64,000 nt of DNA, taken from contig NZ_BOLS01000012.1 in the NCBI RefSeq assembly GCF_016861785.1, forward strand, positions 22,503-86,502, in the 5' to 3' direction. The notes beneath the pieces were generated by a model. The model saw only the letters and a program-made list of their open reading frames with translations, was not told where the DNA came from and ran no database searches. The DNA comes from Lacticaseibacillus mingshuiensis (GTDB lineage Bacteria > Bacillota > Bacilli > Lactobacillales > Lactobacillaceae). Positions 50,899 to 59,363 of the stretch are shown one piece after another. A program made the translations under genes and the position numbers. Position 1 is the stretch's first letter. Every line of letters begins with the position of its first letter.

Positions 50899-51787
50899 AG
50901 CAGGCGTCTTTTGGCAGGGCCTCATCGATGAGCTCTATGCCAGTGATATCAAGCTTTCAATCGTTCCCTCCAAGGTGGCCGCCACGACGGTCAATGTCGC
51001 TGATGTCGCGTTCACGAGCCTCTATGGCGAACGCGTGCATGGCTATCTGATTCAGCCCCAACGCGATCACACCTCCCCCCTAGTGATCGATTATCTTGGG
51101 TACATGAATCATCTGGAAGATCCGATGCAGTTTTACCACTGGCCTTCGATTGGGTTTTCGGTGTTGGTGATCGATAATCGCGGCCAAGGTGGCAAGACTT
51201 TGGACACGTCTCCCTATGCCATGACCTATGGAAAAATGCCGATGGGTCAAGGCTTCACAGACCCCGACGATTTCTATATGAAGCGCGTCATTGCGGACCA
51301 CCTTCTGGAGCTGAAAATTGCGCATGACCTCGTGGCCTCGTCTGGTCAACCACTCTTTCTGCGCGGCGGCAGCCAAGGCGGGGGATTGGCCACGATGATC
51401 GGGGCACTGTCGCCATATGACTTGACCGCTATCTTTAGCGATGTGCCGAGCCAGTCCAACCTCATGGCGCGCATCGATGCCCGAGCCGGCTCGTATGGCG
51501 TGATTGGTGAGTATCTGGCTGTGTATCCGGAAAAACGGGCGGCGGTCGAACGTACCATGCGGTTTTACGACACACAATTCTTTGCCGCGCAGATCAAGGC
51601 CCCAGTTTTTGCCTCTTGCGGCGATCAAGATACGACGTGTCCGATGGCGGATTACCTCCCCACTTTTGATCAGATCCAATCCCCCAAGGAATTGAAAGTG
51701 TACACGGGGCACGCACACGAAGGCGGCGGTATTGCGAGGATCCGCTGGGAAGTTGATAAGGCCGCAACCCTTGCGCAACGTGTGTGA
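50891..51787 (+). CDS. CE7 (acetyl xylan esterase/cephalosporin C deacetylase) family esterase
   Basis: The 298-residue cytoplasmic esterase carries the three CE7 signatures: RGQGG (Arg97), GGSQGG with nucleophile Ser161, and HE (His276-Glu277). CE7 enzymes remove acetyl groups from short, imported sugars. Start ATG 50891 overlaps the DUF624 stop codon; the longer in-frame start 50798 is rejected. Within a beta-1,2-glucan operon it may remove acyl groups from decorated sophoro-oligosaccharides before the GH94 and GH3 enzymes act. That role is inferred. Confidence 0.88.
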   Translation: MNEAGVFWQGLIDELYASDIKLSIVPSKVAATTVNVADVAFTSLYGERVHGYLIQPQRDHTSPLVIDYLGYMNHLEDPMQFYHWPSIGFSVLVIDNRGQGGKTLDTSPYAMTYGKMPMGQGFTDPDDFYMKRVIADHLLELKIAHDLVASSGQPLFLRGGSQGGGLATMIGALSPYDLTAIFSDVPSQSNLMARIDARAGSYGVIGEYLAVYPEKRAAVERTMRFYDTQFFAAQIKAPVFASCGDQDTTCPMADYLPTFDQIQSPKELKVYTGHAHEGGGIARIRWEVDKAATLAQRV

Positions 51788-51810
51788 AAATAATAAGGAG
51801 AAATTAGCTG

Positions 51811-52581
51811 ATGAGAATCGCAACCTATAATCTTCGTGTCGATACGGATTATGATAAAGAATGGCAATGGCCATATCGTGCCCAGTACGTGCTTGATCTG
51901 ATCAAGTTTCATAATTGGGATGTCCTGGCCGTTGAAGAGATTCGGCCGACCCAAGTCAAAGACCTGACGGAAGGCCTTCCCGAGTATCACTTGCTCAGTC
52001 AGGAGCGGGATGGGGACGGCACAGGCGAAGGAATCGGTTTACTCTTTAAGGAAAACAATTATAATTTGATTGATAACGGCGCCTTCTGGTTATCCCAGAC
52101 GCCGGCGCAACCGAGCATTTATCCGGGGGCCGCGTATCCGCGTGTCTGTGTCTGGGCCATTTTGCAGGATCGTGCGACTTGCGTTGAGACCTTGGTCATC
52201 TCGGTCCATCTGGATAATATCTCGGAAGAGGCGCGCACGAACGGGATGAAGGTCATTTTGAAGCAGTTGGCATCGCAGATCGCGGCGTACCCGACAGTGA
52301 TCTTGGGTGATTACAATGCAGAGCCTGAGGAAGCCGTTCACACGCTTTTGACGGAAGCCGCATTTGTGAACGTCAAAACGTTGCCAGACATTCAACACTA
52401 TGGGCCGACGGGGACATTCCAGAATTTCACCTACACCATGCCCTGGCGCGATCTTGAGAATATCGATTATATCTACGTCAAAGGGTTAAAGACTCTAAAA
52501 ACTGGGGTGTTGACCGACTCGTTTGACGGCCGCTATGCGTCTGACCATTTCCCGCTTTGCGCGGAGTTGGCGGCTGAATGA
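51811..52581 (+). CDS. Endonuclease/exonuclease/phosphatase family protein
   Basis: The 256-residue protein has the family metal-site motifs: ATYNLR (Asn7), VEEIRPTQ with Glu43, ISVHLDN, ILGDYNAEP (about 167-175) and a final SDHFPL (about 246-251). Members hydrolyse phosphodiesters in nucleic acids, lipids or other compounds. There is no signal peptide. It lies 23 nt after the CE7 gene in the sophoro-oligosaccharide operon, so a sugar-linked phosphodiester is a possible substrate; a DNase-like role cannot be excluded. Confidence 0.85.
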   Translation: MRIATYNLRVDTDYDKEWQWPYRAQYVLDLIKFHNWDVLAVEEIRPTQVKDLTEGLPEYHLLSQERDGDGTGEGIGLLFKENNYNLIDNGAFWLSQTPAQPSIYPGAAYPRVCVWAILQDRATCVETLVISVHLDNISEEARTNGMKVILKQLASQIAAYPTVILGDYNAEPEEAVHTLLTEAAFVNVKTLPDIQHYGPTGTFQNFTYTMPWRDLENIDYIYVKGLKTLKTGVLTDSFDGRYASDHFPLCAELAAE

Positions 52582-52685
52582 GTGGGGCTGTCCCTCATTA
52601 ATAATAAGAAATTGAATGAACACGAGACGCGTTGCTGTTTTGTGTATCGTCATGCTTAATCAATATCAAGTGGAGGTAACGCGCT

Positions 52686-53666
52686 TTGGTTGGAATTAGA
52701 GAAATCGCCGAACGGGCAGGCGTTTCGATCTCGACAGTCTCATATGCGCTGAACGACAACGCAAAAGTCACTTCGGAGACCCGGGAACGCATCAAAGCTA
52801 TCGCGGCAGAGTTGAACTACACCCCAAGTCTTGCTGGGCGGATGCTGAAGAAACAAAAGACCAACATGATCGGCCTTTACGTCAATGGCTTCGGTGGTGA
52901 TTTTTATAGTCACGTGATCGATGGCGTTGCCAACACGCTGCGCGCCCATCACTATGAGTTGATCGTTGGCTCTGGTGGTAGTCGCTCGCGCGCGTTTGTG
53001 CCGCAACGATTTGTGGATGGCGCGATCATCTTAGATGTCTCGTTTCCGACTGACCTAATTCGCGAATACGCAGACGCGGGCAACAAACTGGTCGTCATGG
53101 ATCGTGATATCACGCACCCAAACGTTGCACGAGTCATCGTCAACAACGCAGCCGGTGCCAGACAGGCAATCGATGCGCTTGCCGCCGCGAACGTGGACCA
53201 TTTCGTGATGGTCACCGGGCCTTCCGATTCGTGGGATTCACAAGCCCGTGCGCAGGCCGCCATCCAGGAAGTGGAGAAGATCTCCGGCAAATCGATCTTG
53301 GTCATCCCGGGAGATTTCACCATCGAAGGCGGGCGCAAAGCCGCGGAGGTCATCTGCAATACAGGTGATACCAATATCGGCGTCTTCGCCCTGAACGATG
53401 AGCTCGCGATCGGGCTGTATGACGGGTTCAACGCGCGCGGTCGCGTGGTCGGTCAAGACATCAAGATCGTTGGCTTTGATAATGACTATATCGATACTTA
53501 TTTGGACCCTAAACTCACTTCGATCGACTACTCCAAACATCGCTGGGGCGAAATGGCCGCAGAGACTGTTTTGAAGATGATCGAGACTGACGAGACGCCA
53601 GCAGATCAGTTCCTGAAGACAAAGGTGCTTCACCGCGGGTCGCTTGGCGAAAAGCTGACTGACTAA
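52686..53666 (+). CDS. LacI family repressor of the sophoro-oligosaccharide operon
   Basis: The 326-residue regulator has the HTH IREIAERAGVSISTVSYALN (residues 3-22), hinge SLAGRMLKKQ and a sugar-binding domain ending SIDYSKHRWGEMAAET. It starts at TTG 52686, 9 nt after GGAGG. The two identical GAAACGTTTCACCAA operators at 41291 and 46728 are its probable targets. A promoter-like pair TTGCTG and CTTAAT with a 17-nt spacer lies upstream, so it may also be expressed alone. Confidence 0.9.
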   Translation: MVGIREIAERAGVSISTVSYALNDNAKVTSETRERIKAIAAELNYTPSLAGRMLKKQKTNMIGLYVNGFGGDFYSHVIDGVANTLRAHHYELIVGSGGSRSRAFVPQRFVDGAIILDVSFPTDLIREYADAGNKLVVMDRDITHPNVARVIVNNAAGARQAIDALAAANVDHFVMVTGPSDSWDSQARAQAAIQEVEKISGKSILVIPGDFTIEGGRKAAEVICNTGDTNIGVFALNDELAIGLYDGFNARGRVVGQDIKIVGFDNDYIDTYLDPKLTSIDYSKHRWGEMAAETVLKMIETDETPADQFLKTKVLHRGSLGEKLTD

Positions 53667-53732
53667 CCCCCGGTCGGCCAGCTGAAAATCTCCCTGCTTA
53701 TATAACTTCATAATATATTTATCCCCCCAACC

Positions 53733-53768
53733 AAAGAGCCCACCGAGCGAAAACTCGGCGGGCTCTTT
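53733..53768. terminator. Bidirectional terminator
   Basis: AAAGAGCCCACCGAG (53733-53747) pairs with CTCGGCGGGCTCTTT (53754-53768), one mismatch. It separates the convergent lacI and glycerophosphodiesterase genes. Confidence 0.88.
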
Positions 53769-53837
53769 GCGATAGGGATGGAATTCCTAGGTGTCAGGTA
53801 TTTTCGGTTTCCGCTAAACAGAGAGACTGCTCAGCCC

Positions 53838-54554
53838 CTAAACCCGCCCGCTCAGCACCTCTTCGGCCAACTCAAACCGGTTGGTGATCAACCCTACCAC
53901 ATGGTCCTTGCTGGCGGCGTCGAGCATCTGCATCGGCTCGTCGATGGTCCACAGCCGCTGGGGCATCGCCACATCCGGTAGGTAATGCTCCAGATGCAGC
54001 ACATCGACCACCGGCAGGGCCGCCGTCACCTCGGCGCTGGTGCGGCCAGATGTGAGAAATGCCAGCGACTGTTCTGGGGCGATGTCGCGCATGATTTTCA
54101 GGCTATCGAGATTGAATGAGCAATACATCGTGGTGGGGGCGAGGCCGGCCGCCTTGATCTTGTCGTGGACCTCGGCCTCGATGCCCGGGTAGCGGTGCTT
54201 GCCAGTCTTGAACTCAATATTCAGCCGCACCGGAAACTGTCGCGCCAGCGCGATCAGCTCGTCCAGCGTCGGCACCACCTCGCCGTCTGCCATATGCCAG
54301 TGGCGCAACTGGCGCAGGGTCATGTCGCAGACCTCGCCTTCGCCGCTGGTGACGCGGTCGATTTTTTCGTCGTGGATGATGACCAGGTGGCCGTCTTGCG
54401 TGCGCTGGACATCGGTCTCGATCACATCGACATGATGCAGCGCGGCATAGAGGAACCCCCGCAGACTATTTTCCGGAAAACGGGCCGGATAGCCGCGGTG
54501 ACCGTGAATCTGAAAGCTTGTCGTGTCGGCCACGGATGGTTGAATCTTGAACAT
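53838..54554 (-). CDS. Glycerophosphodiester phosphodiesterase
   Basis: The 238-residue cytoplasmic TIM-barrel enzyme cleaves glycerophosphodiesters to glycerol 3-phosphate and alcohol. Motifs: HGHRG (about 18-22), PENSLRGF, IETDVQRTQDGHLVIIHD (about 45-62, metal ligands and second histidine) and LNIEFKT (about 112). Start ATG 54554 follows GAGGAGTGA, 4 nt after the DUF624 stop codon, so the two are coupled. An in-frame ATG at 54632 lies inside the DUF624 gene and is rejected. Next to oligosaccharide genes it may act on glycerophosphorylated glycans or phospholipid breakdown products. Confidence 0.9.
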   Translation of the reverse strand: MFKIQPSVADTTSFQIHGHRGYPARFPENSLRGFLYAALHHVDVIETDVQRTQDGHLVIIHDEKIDRVTSGEGEVCDMTLRQLRHWHMADGEVVPTLDELIALARQFPVRLNIEFKTGKHRYPGIEAEVHDKIKAAGLAPTTMYCSFNLDSLKIMRDIAPEQSLAFLTSGRTSAEVTAALPVVDVLHLEHYLPDVAMPQRLWTIDEPMQMLDAASKDHVVGLITNRFELAEEVLSGRV

Positions 54555-54558
54555 GTTA

Positions 54559-55218
54559 TCACTCCTCTTTGGAAAAATAGGGCGCAGCTGGGGTCTCCAG
54601 GCGCGTGTGGATGTGCCAAAACAGGCGGCCATTGAGCCAGGCGGTCAGGCCGAAACCGATGAAGGTGAAAAGATATACAACGCTGAGCAGCCCTGCGCTA
54701 CCGCCGGCGATGATCAGCCCAAGTGGCCACGCGTTCACGGCGACCAAGGTCAGGCAAGCCAGCCAGTGATGCGCGAAGATCAGCCGCGCGTGATAGAGGA
54801 TCAGCCGCCAGCCGCCGGTGTAACGGCAATGATAGACCACCGCGGCAATGAGTAGGCTGACCAGAATCAGCGTCGGCAGCCCCAACGCGCCCAGCAACAG
54901 GACGCGCCAGGGTTGCGGCAGGCGAAGCAGCGTGATGCCGCTCACCAGCAGGTCGCCGAGAAGCGCAACGCCGACCACTTCAAGGCCGATGCCCAGCCCG
55001 AGGTTTTGGCGAAAATGGTGGCGGAACGTTCTGGTGATCGCGGTGCGCGGCTCCCGCAAACAGCTTTCGACTGTCATGATCGCCGCCAGCATCGCCGGTC
55101 CCAGGGTCACCAGTGGCAGGCTGGCAACGAGGATCAAAACGTTCAGCCAGATCATCAGGAAAATGTGCTCGAAAAACCGGGTCAGCCGGCCGGTGGGGGC
55201 GAGGACTGGGTGCTTCAT
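54559..55218 (-). CDS. YesL-like (DUF624) membrane protein, second copy
   Basis: The 219-residue protein has about five membrane helices and family features: FFEHIFLMIWLNVLILVASLP, LGPAMLAAIMTVESCL and FRHHFRQNLGLG. It is only distantly similar to the protein at 50308. ATG 55218 follows GAAGGGAGA; a longer in-frame start at 55296 is rejected. It lies downstream of an LplB/YtcP transporter, separated from the binding-protein gene by the hairpin element E. Confidence 0.8.
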   Translation of the reverse strand: MKHPVLAPTGRLTRFFEHIFLMIWLNVLILVASLPLVTLGPAMLAAIMTVESCLREPRTAITRTFRHHFRQNLGLGIGLEVVGVALLGDLLVSGITLLRLPQPWRVLLLGALGLPTLILVSLLIAAVVYHCRYTGGWRLILYHARLIFAHHWLACLTLVAVNAWPLGLIIAGGSAGLLSVVYLFTFIGFGLTAWLNGRLFWHIHTRLETPAAPYFSKEE

Positions 55219-55314
55219 AAGTTTCGCTGATCTCCCTTCAATACTATGACACGAGGCAGGCGCCGTGACCAGGGGCGGCGCGGTCATTTTACGCACAGTT
55301 TGTGGCCGGCCGCG

Positions 55315-55490
55315 CCTGGTGTTCGAGACGCTTACCTGTCGGGCCCAAGTTCGCCAGGTGGCCCACTTCTACTTGTCGTGGTCCACCTGGCCGGGTCCGA
55401 ACAGCTAAGGTCTCAAACACCTGGTCCAAGGAGCGGACCTGGTGTTCGAGACGCTTACCTGTCGGGCCCAGGTTCACCAGCTGGTCCACT
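55315..55490 (-). repeat. Structured repeat element E with a second partial copy
   Basis: A direct repeat beginning CCTGGTGTTCGAGACG and continuing for about 53 bp occurs at 55315-55367 and 55438-55490. The first copy is closed into a concentric hairpin by 55384-55425: GGTGTT-GAGAC with GTCTC-AACACC, CTTA-CTGT with ACAG-TAAG, GGGCCC-type wobble stem, and CCAGGTGG (55354-55361) with CCACCTGG (55383-55390). It shares the CAGCTAA segment and layered design with elements A-D, but its core differs. The second copy runs up to the stop codon of the binding-protein gene. Confidence 0.75.
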
Positions 55491-55494
55491 TTGT

Positions 55495-57075
55495 TTACTT
55501 ACTAGATTTGATCCACCGATCATAGGCGGTCTGCTGGATCTTCATATAATCTTTCAGCCCCATCTGATCCAGTCGCTTCTTAAACCCGGCCCATTCCGCC
55601 TCGACGCCGCCCTTCATGATCCATTTCGCCCGGCATTGTGAGACGTAGGTGTTGATATCCGTTTGCAGGCGCGCCATTTGCTTCAGCTCCTGCGCGGTGT
55701 ATTGCAGGTTGGGGTAGGCGGGCAGCGCATACTTATTGAACTGCTTGTCGATCGCCAGTTTCTTGTAGTCGGTGTTGTTCTTGTCGAACACGAGCTTCTT
55801 TTCAAACGCCGGCGACATGAACTTCATGCCATCATCACGGAGGGAGTGTTCCCAGGAAAAACCAGAGGAGTTGCCGGTCTTGGGTTCGAGAATCTGGACG
55901 TTACCGTTGGCCAATTTCTTGGTGCCGATGCCAAAAGAGCCGTAGAACGTCTGGACGCTGGCTTCATCCGTGTAAAAAGAATCCGCCCAAGCCATGAGTT
56001 TTTTGACATCTTTTTTCGCGGCGTTCTTGGTCACGACCAGCTCGTTGCGGTTGTAGCTCAAATGCGTCGGGTCGGAGTTGATGTAGCGGTTGCCATCCGG
56101 GCCTTTCAGCGGCGGCAAGGCGACGTATTGATCGCCGTTTTGGCCAAATTCGGTCTCGGCGGTCCAGCACACGGCCACGCCGACGATTGGGGTCTTGGCC
56201 TGCTTTTTGGCCATCGAGGTCGCGCCGTCATCGGTGAAAAAGCGTGAGTCGATCAGCCCTTCTGCCATCGCCTTGTGCATCGCGATCATCGCCGTTTTGA
56301 AGCGGTCGGTGGTCGGCTGGAAGGTCGGCACGCCGTCGTCCAGCGTGATGTTTTGCGGCCCGTTGGCAGGCACAAACGGGGACAGGACGCCAAATGGCAG
56401 GGCGAAGTTCATGATCCGCTCGACCCGGGCGTTGGCCGCCCCGCCGCCGTAAGGAATCTCATCCTTTTTCCCGTTGCCGTTGGGGTCCTTGTCGCGAAAT
56501 GCGCGCAGCACGTCGAGAAATTCATCGTAGGTGTCCGGCATTTTCAGTCCCAGCTTGTCCAGCCATTTCTTGTTGATAAACAGTTGGTTGCCGATCTTCG
56601 GGCGCGGCGCGAGCTTGCTGGGCAGGGAGTAAATGTGGCCATCCGTCGAGGTGCACAGCGCCTTGAGCGACGGGTCTTCCTTAAACGCGCGCTGGAGGTT
56701 GGGCATGTCCTTCACATAGTCGTCGAGCTTGAGAATCACGGCCTTGTTTTGCACGACGTCTTGGTCGTTCAACGTTGAGTGCGCCATGAACGCGTCGGGC
56801 AGCTTGCCGGACGAGAGGTAGGCCGGTTTCTTGGTGCCCCAGTCGCTGTTCAAGATGATCTCCCAGTCGAGGTCGATGCCGTTTTTCTTCGCGGAATCGT
56901 TGATGAAGCCCTGAGCGAATTTTTTGCCCCAATCCGAGCGGCGGGTCAAAACGATGTGAAATTTGTCCTTATCAGCGCTGCTGGCTTTGGCGTCTTTGGT
57001 GCCGCCGCAGCCGCTGAGCATGAGCAACGCCGCCAGCGCACCAGTCGCGCCGGCCATCAGTGTTTTCTTTTTCAT
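55495..57075 (-). CDS. Extracellular solute-binding lipoprotein (LplA/YtcQ type)
   Basis: The 526-residue lipoprotein has a type II signal peptide with lipobox LSGC (Cys about 23) and the large binding fold (SDWGTKKPAYLSSGKLPDAF, LGLKMPDTYDEFLDVLRAF, DKDPNGNGKKDEIPYGGG, the last a calcium-type loop). It is the binding component of the third oligosaccharide transporter. ATG 57075 follows GAAGGAGAG; TTG 57078 is an alternative. The divergent GH31 gene suggests an alpha-gluco-oligosaccharide ligand. Confidence 0.9.
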   Translation of the reverse strand: MKKKTLMAGATGALAALLMLSGCGGTKDAKASSADKDKFHIVLTRRSDWGKKFAQGFINDSAKKNGIDLDWEIILNSDWGTKKPAYLSSGKLPDAFMAHSTLNDQDVVQNKAVILKLDDYVKDMPNLQRAFKEDPSLKALCTSTDGHIYSLPSKLAPRPKIGNQLFINKKWLDKLGLKMPDTYDEFLDVLRAFRDKDPNGNGKKDEIPYGGGAANARVERIMNFALPFGVLSPFVPANGPQNITLDDGVPTFQPTTDRFKTAMIAMHKAMAEGLIDSRFFTDDGATSMAKKQAKTPIVGVAVCWTAETEFGQNGDQYVALPPLKGPDGNRYINSDPTHLSYNRNELVVTKNAAKKDVKKLMAWADSFYTDEASVQTFYGSFGIGTKKLANGNVQILEPKTGNSSGFSWEHSLRDDGMKFMSPAFEKKLVFDKNNTDYKKLAIDKQFNKYALPAYPNLQYTAQELKQMARLQTDINTYVSQCRAKWIMKGGVEAEWAGFKKRLDQMGLKDYMKIQQTAYDRWIKSSK

Positions 57076-57096
57076 CAATACTCTCCTTCAGTGTGA

Positions 57097-58000
57097 TCAG
57101 CCCTTGACCGAGCCGATCAACACCCCTTTATTGAAATATTTTTGCAGGAACGGGTAGACCAACATGATCGGCAGCGTCGAGACCACGATCGCCGAGTACT
57201 TCATCATTTCGGCCAGCTGCTTGAGTTCTTCGCCCAGCGCGCCGACCGTGGCGGCTGAGGCTTGTTGGTTGGTGATCAAGATCTGGCGCAGCAGGAGCTG
57301 AATCGGCTGGTAGGCCTCGTCCTGCAGGTAGATCAACGCGTTGAACCACGAGTTCCAGATGCCGACCGCTTTCCACAGGCCGATCACCGCCACGATCGCT
57401 TTTGACAGCGGCAAGACGATCCGGATAAAAAATCGGAAGGTGCTGGCGCCATCGATCTGCGCCGCTTCCCACAGACTGTCTGGAATGCTTTGCTTGAAAA
57501 ACGTGCGGGCCACGATGATGTCGTAACACGACACCGAAAATGGCACGATCATGACTAACGGGTTGTTCATCAAGCCGACATGGCGAATCACCATGTACGT
57601 TGGAATGAGGCCACCGCTAACGAACATCGGAATGACGTACAGGATGCCGAGCAATTTTTTCCCGTAAAGGTCCTTGCGTGACAGGACGTAGCCGGCGGGG
57701 GATGTTGATGATCAGCGCAAACAGCGTGCCGAACACGGTGTAAAGAATCGTGTTGAGGTAGCTGTGCCAGATCGTCCGCTGGTGAAACAGCAGGGTGTAC
57801 CCCCGCAGTGTCCATTCCTTGGGCCAAAATAGGACGGCGCCATTGGCTACATCGCGCGGGTCACTGAACGAGGCGATCAGGATGAACCAGAGTGGGTACA
57901 AAATTGTGAGGATCATCACACCGGCGAGAAGGTACACGCCCACTTGAAACGCGCGGTCGCCGCGGGAGAGTTTGACTTTCATTGCGGGTTTGGTTGCCAT
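57097..58000 (-). CDS. ABC transporter permease (YtcP-type), split by a one-base insertion in a G5/C5 run
   Basis: One frame (58000 to 57617) encodes the N-terminal membrane segments (VYLLAGVMILTILYPLWFIL, YTLLFHQRTIWHSYLNT). Another (57654 to 57097) encodes the rest, with FVSGGLIPTYMVIRHVGLM, the EAA-type loop (WEAAQIDGASTFRFFIRIVLPLSK) and a normal YtcP end. Dropping one G from the run at 57697-57701 rejoins them as IINIPAGYVLSRKDLYGKKLLGIL. The gene is either a recent pseudogene or carries a sequence error. Intact, it would be a 300-residue partner of the permease at 58017. Confidence 0.85.
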
Positions 58001-58016
58001 TTGAGACGCACACCTC

Positions 58017-58982
58017 CTAAAAAAGACTCAGCTTGGCCAGCCGCTTGGAGAACCAATTGACACTGATCAACAAGGTGCCATTAATCAAGGTGTTGAACAG
58101 GCCAATCGCGGTGGACAGGCTGTATTGCGAGCTGCCGAGGCCGACTTTGTAAACATAAGTGGAGATGATCTCGCTGGCCGGCATATTCAATGGGTTTTGG
58201 AGCAACAGGACCTTTTCAAAGCCGACATTGAGCAAGCGCCCAACGCTCATGATGAGCAAGATGACGATGGTCGGCATGATCAGTGGCAGGTCCAAATGCC
58301 AGATCTTTTGCCACGCAGACGCCCCATCGATGCTGGCGGCCTCATAGTAGACGGGGTCGATCGCGGACAAGGCGGCCAGGTAGATGATGCTGTGCCAGCC
58401 GAGGTTCTGCCAAACGTTGCTCCAAACGTAGATATGGACAAAATTCTTCGGATCGGCGATCACATCCGGCAGATGCAAGCCGACCAATTGTGAAAAATGT
58501 GCCAGCAAGCCTGTCGCCGGGTTGAGGAACAAGAGAATCATCCCGCACATGACCATGGTGCTGATAAAATGCGGCAGGTAGGTGATGACCTGGAACGTTT
58601 TTTTAAACCGCTCGTGGCGGATCTGATTACACAAGATCGCCAGCGCCACCGGCAGCGGCGTGTTCACCAGCAGGCTGTACACGCTGATGACCAGGGTGTT
58701 CTTGATCGTCAGCCAAAACTGATAGGATCTGAAATACTGAATGAAATTCTCAAAGCCGACCCACTCACTGCCGCTGATGCCAAGCACCGGCGCGTAATCC
58801 TGAAACGCGATCACCAGCCCGTAAATGGGAATGTAGGAAAAAATGACCAGTAGCGTCAACGACGGCGCCAGCAAGACATACAGCGGCGCGCTTTTTTTCA
58901 GCCGGAGCTTGACGGTCTGCCAGCGGGTCACCTGGCGCGGCCGGGATGGCGCAAGTGGAGCGGTCAGTTGGTTGTCGCTCAT
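58017..58982 (-). CDS. ABC transporter permease (LplB-type)
   Basis: The 321-residue CUT1 permease has six helices, LLAPSLTLLVIFSYIPIYGLVIAF, and the EAA loop (YEAASIDGASAWQKIWHLDLPLIMP, about 225-249). ATG 58982 follows AAGGAGGCC; an upstream in-frame start at 59012 is rejected. It is the first gene of a minus-strand operon running to the glycerophosphodiesterase. Confidence 0.92.
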   Translation of the reverse strand: MSDNQLTAPLAPSRPRQVTRWQTVKLRLKKSAPLYVLLAPSLTLLVIFSYIPIYGLVIAFQDYAPVLGISGSEWVGFENFIQYFRSYQFWLTIKNTLVISVYSLLVNTPLPVALAILCNQIRHERFKKTFQVITYLPHFISTMVMCGMILLFLNPATGLLAHFSQLVGLHLPDVIADPKNFVHIYVWSNVWQNLGWHSIIYLAALSAIDPVYYEAASIDGASAWQKIWHLDLPLIMPTIVILLIMSVGRLLNVGFEKVLLLQNPLNMPASEIISTYVYKVGLGSSQYSLSTAIGLFNTLINGTLLISVNWFSKRLAKLSLF

Positions 58983-59240
58983 GGCGGCCTCCTTTTCTGA
59001 TGCAAAACACAACGACCAGCGTCTGCAAAGGGGCGATCATCTCCTTTTGGGTATTGTGCTCACTATAAAACGAAAAGCGGCGGCCTTGCCCTCGCGAAAC
59101 CCGAAATGAGTCTCAAATAATACGTGTATTTCTTGTAAATAACTATTTTACATATCGCATCGAGGCCTGTTTATCCCGCTTCAGACCGGCGATATTCTTG
59201 TATTAAGCAATCGATATTAGTTTTCTAATTGTCCCGCTGG

Positions 59241-59268
59241 TTGAAGATGGCATTGCCTATGGTATCAT
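59241..59268 (+). promoter_or_regulatory. Promoter candidate of the GH31 gene
   Basis: TTGAAG (59241-59246), 16 nt, TATCAT (59263-59268). The 381-nt divergent region 58983-59363 holds this and, for the minus strand, a TATAGT near 59067; no further gene is seen. Confidence 0.5.
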
Positions 59269-59363
59269 TTGTCCCGTTAAGACGGCGGCAGGGTTTCGCC
59301 GGCACAGGCAGGCGCTGAAAGCCGCGCACGCCTTCGCCGACACCTGAACAGGGGGACAAGAAC

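Noticed and set aside
41300..53700. Cellobiose/cellodextrin utilisation as the operon's role
   Set aside because: The GH94 protein is about 250 residues longer than cellobiose phosphorylases and matches the 1,2-beta-oligoglucan branch with its usual GH3 partner.
55246..55641. Plus-strand frame across hairpin element E
   Set aside because: It translates the two repeat copies into the same peptide only because the DNA is repeated; no start signal or family.
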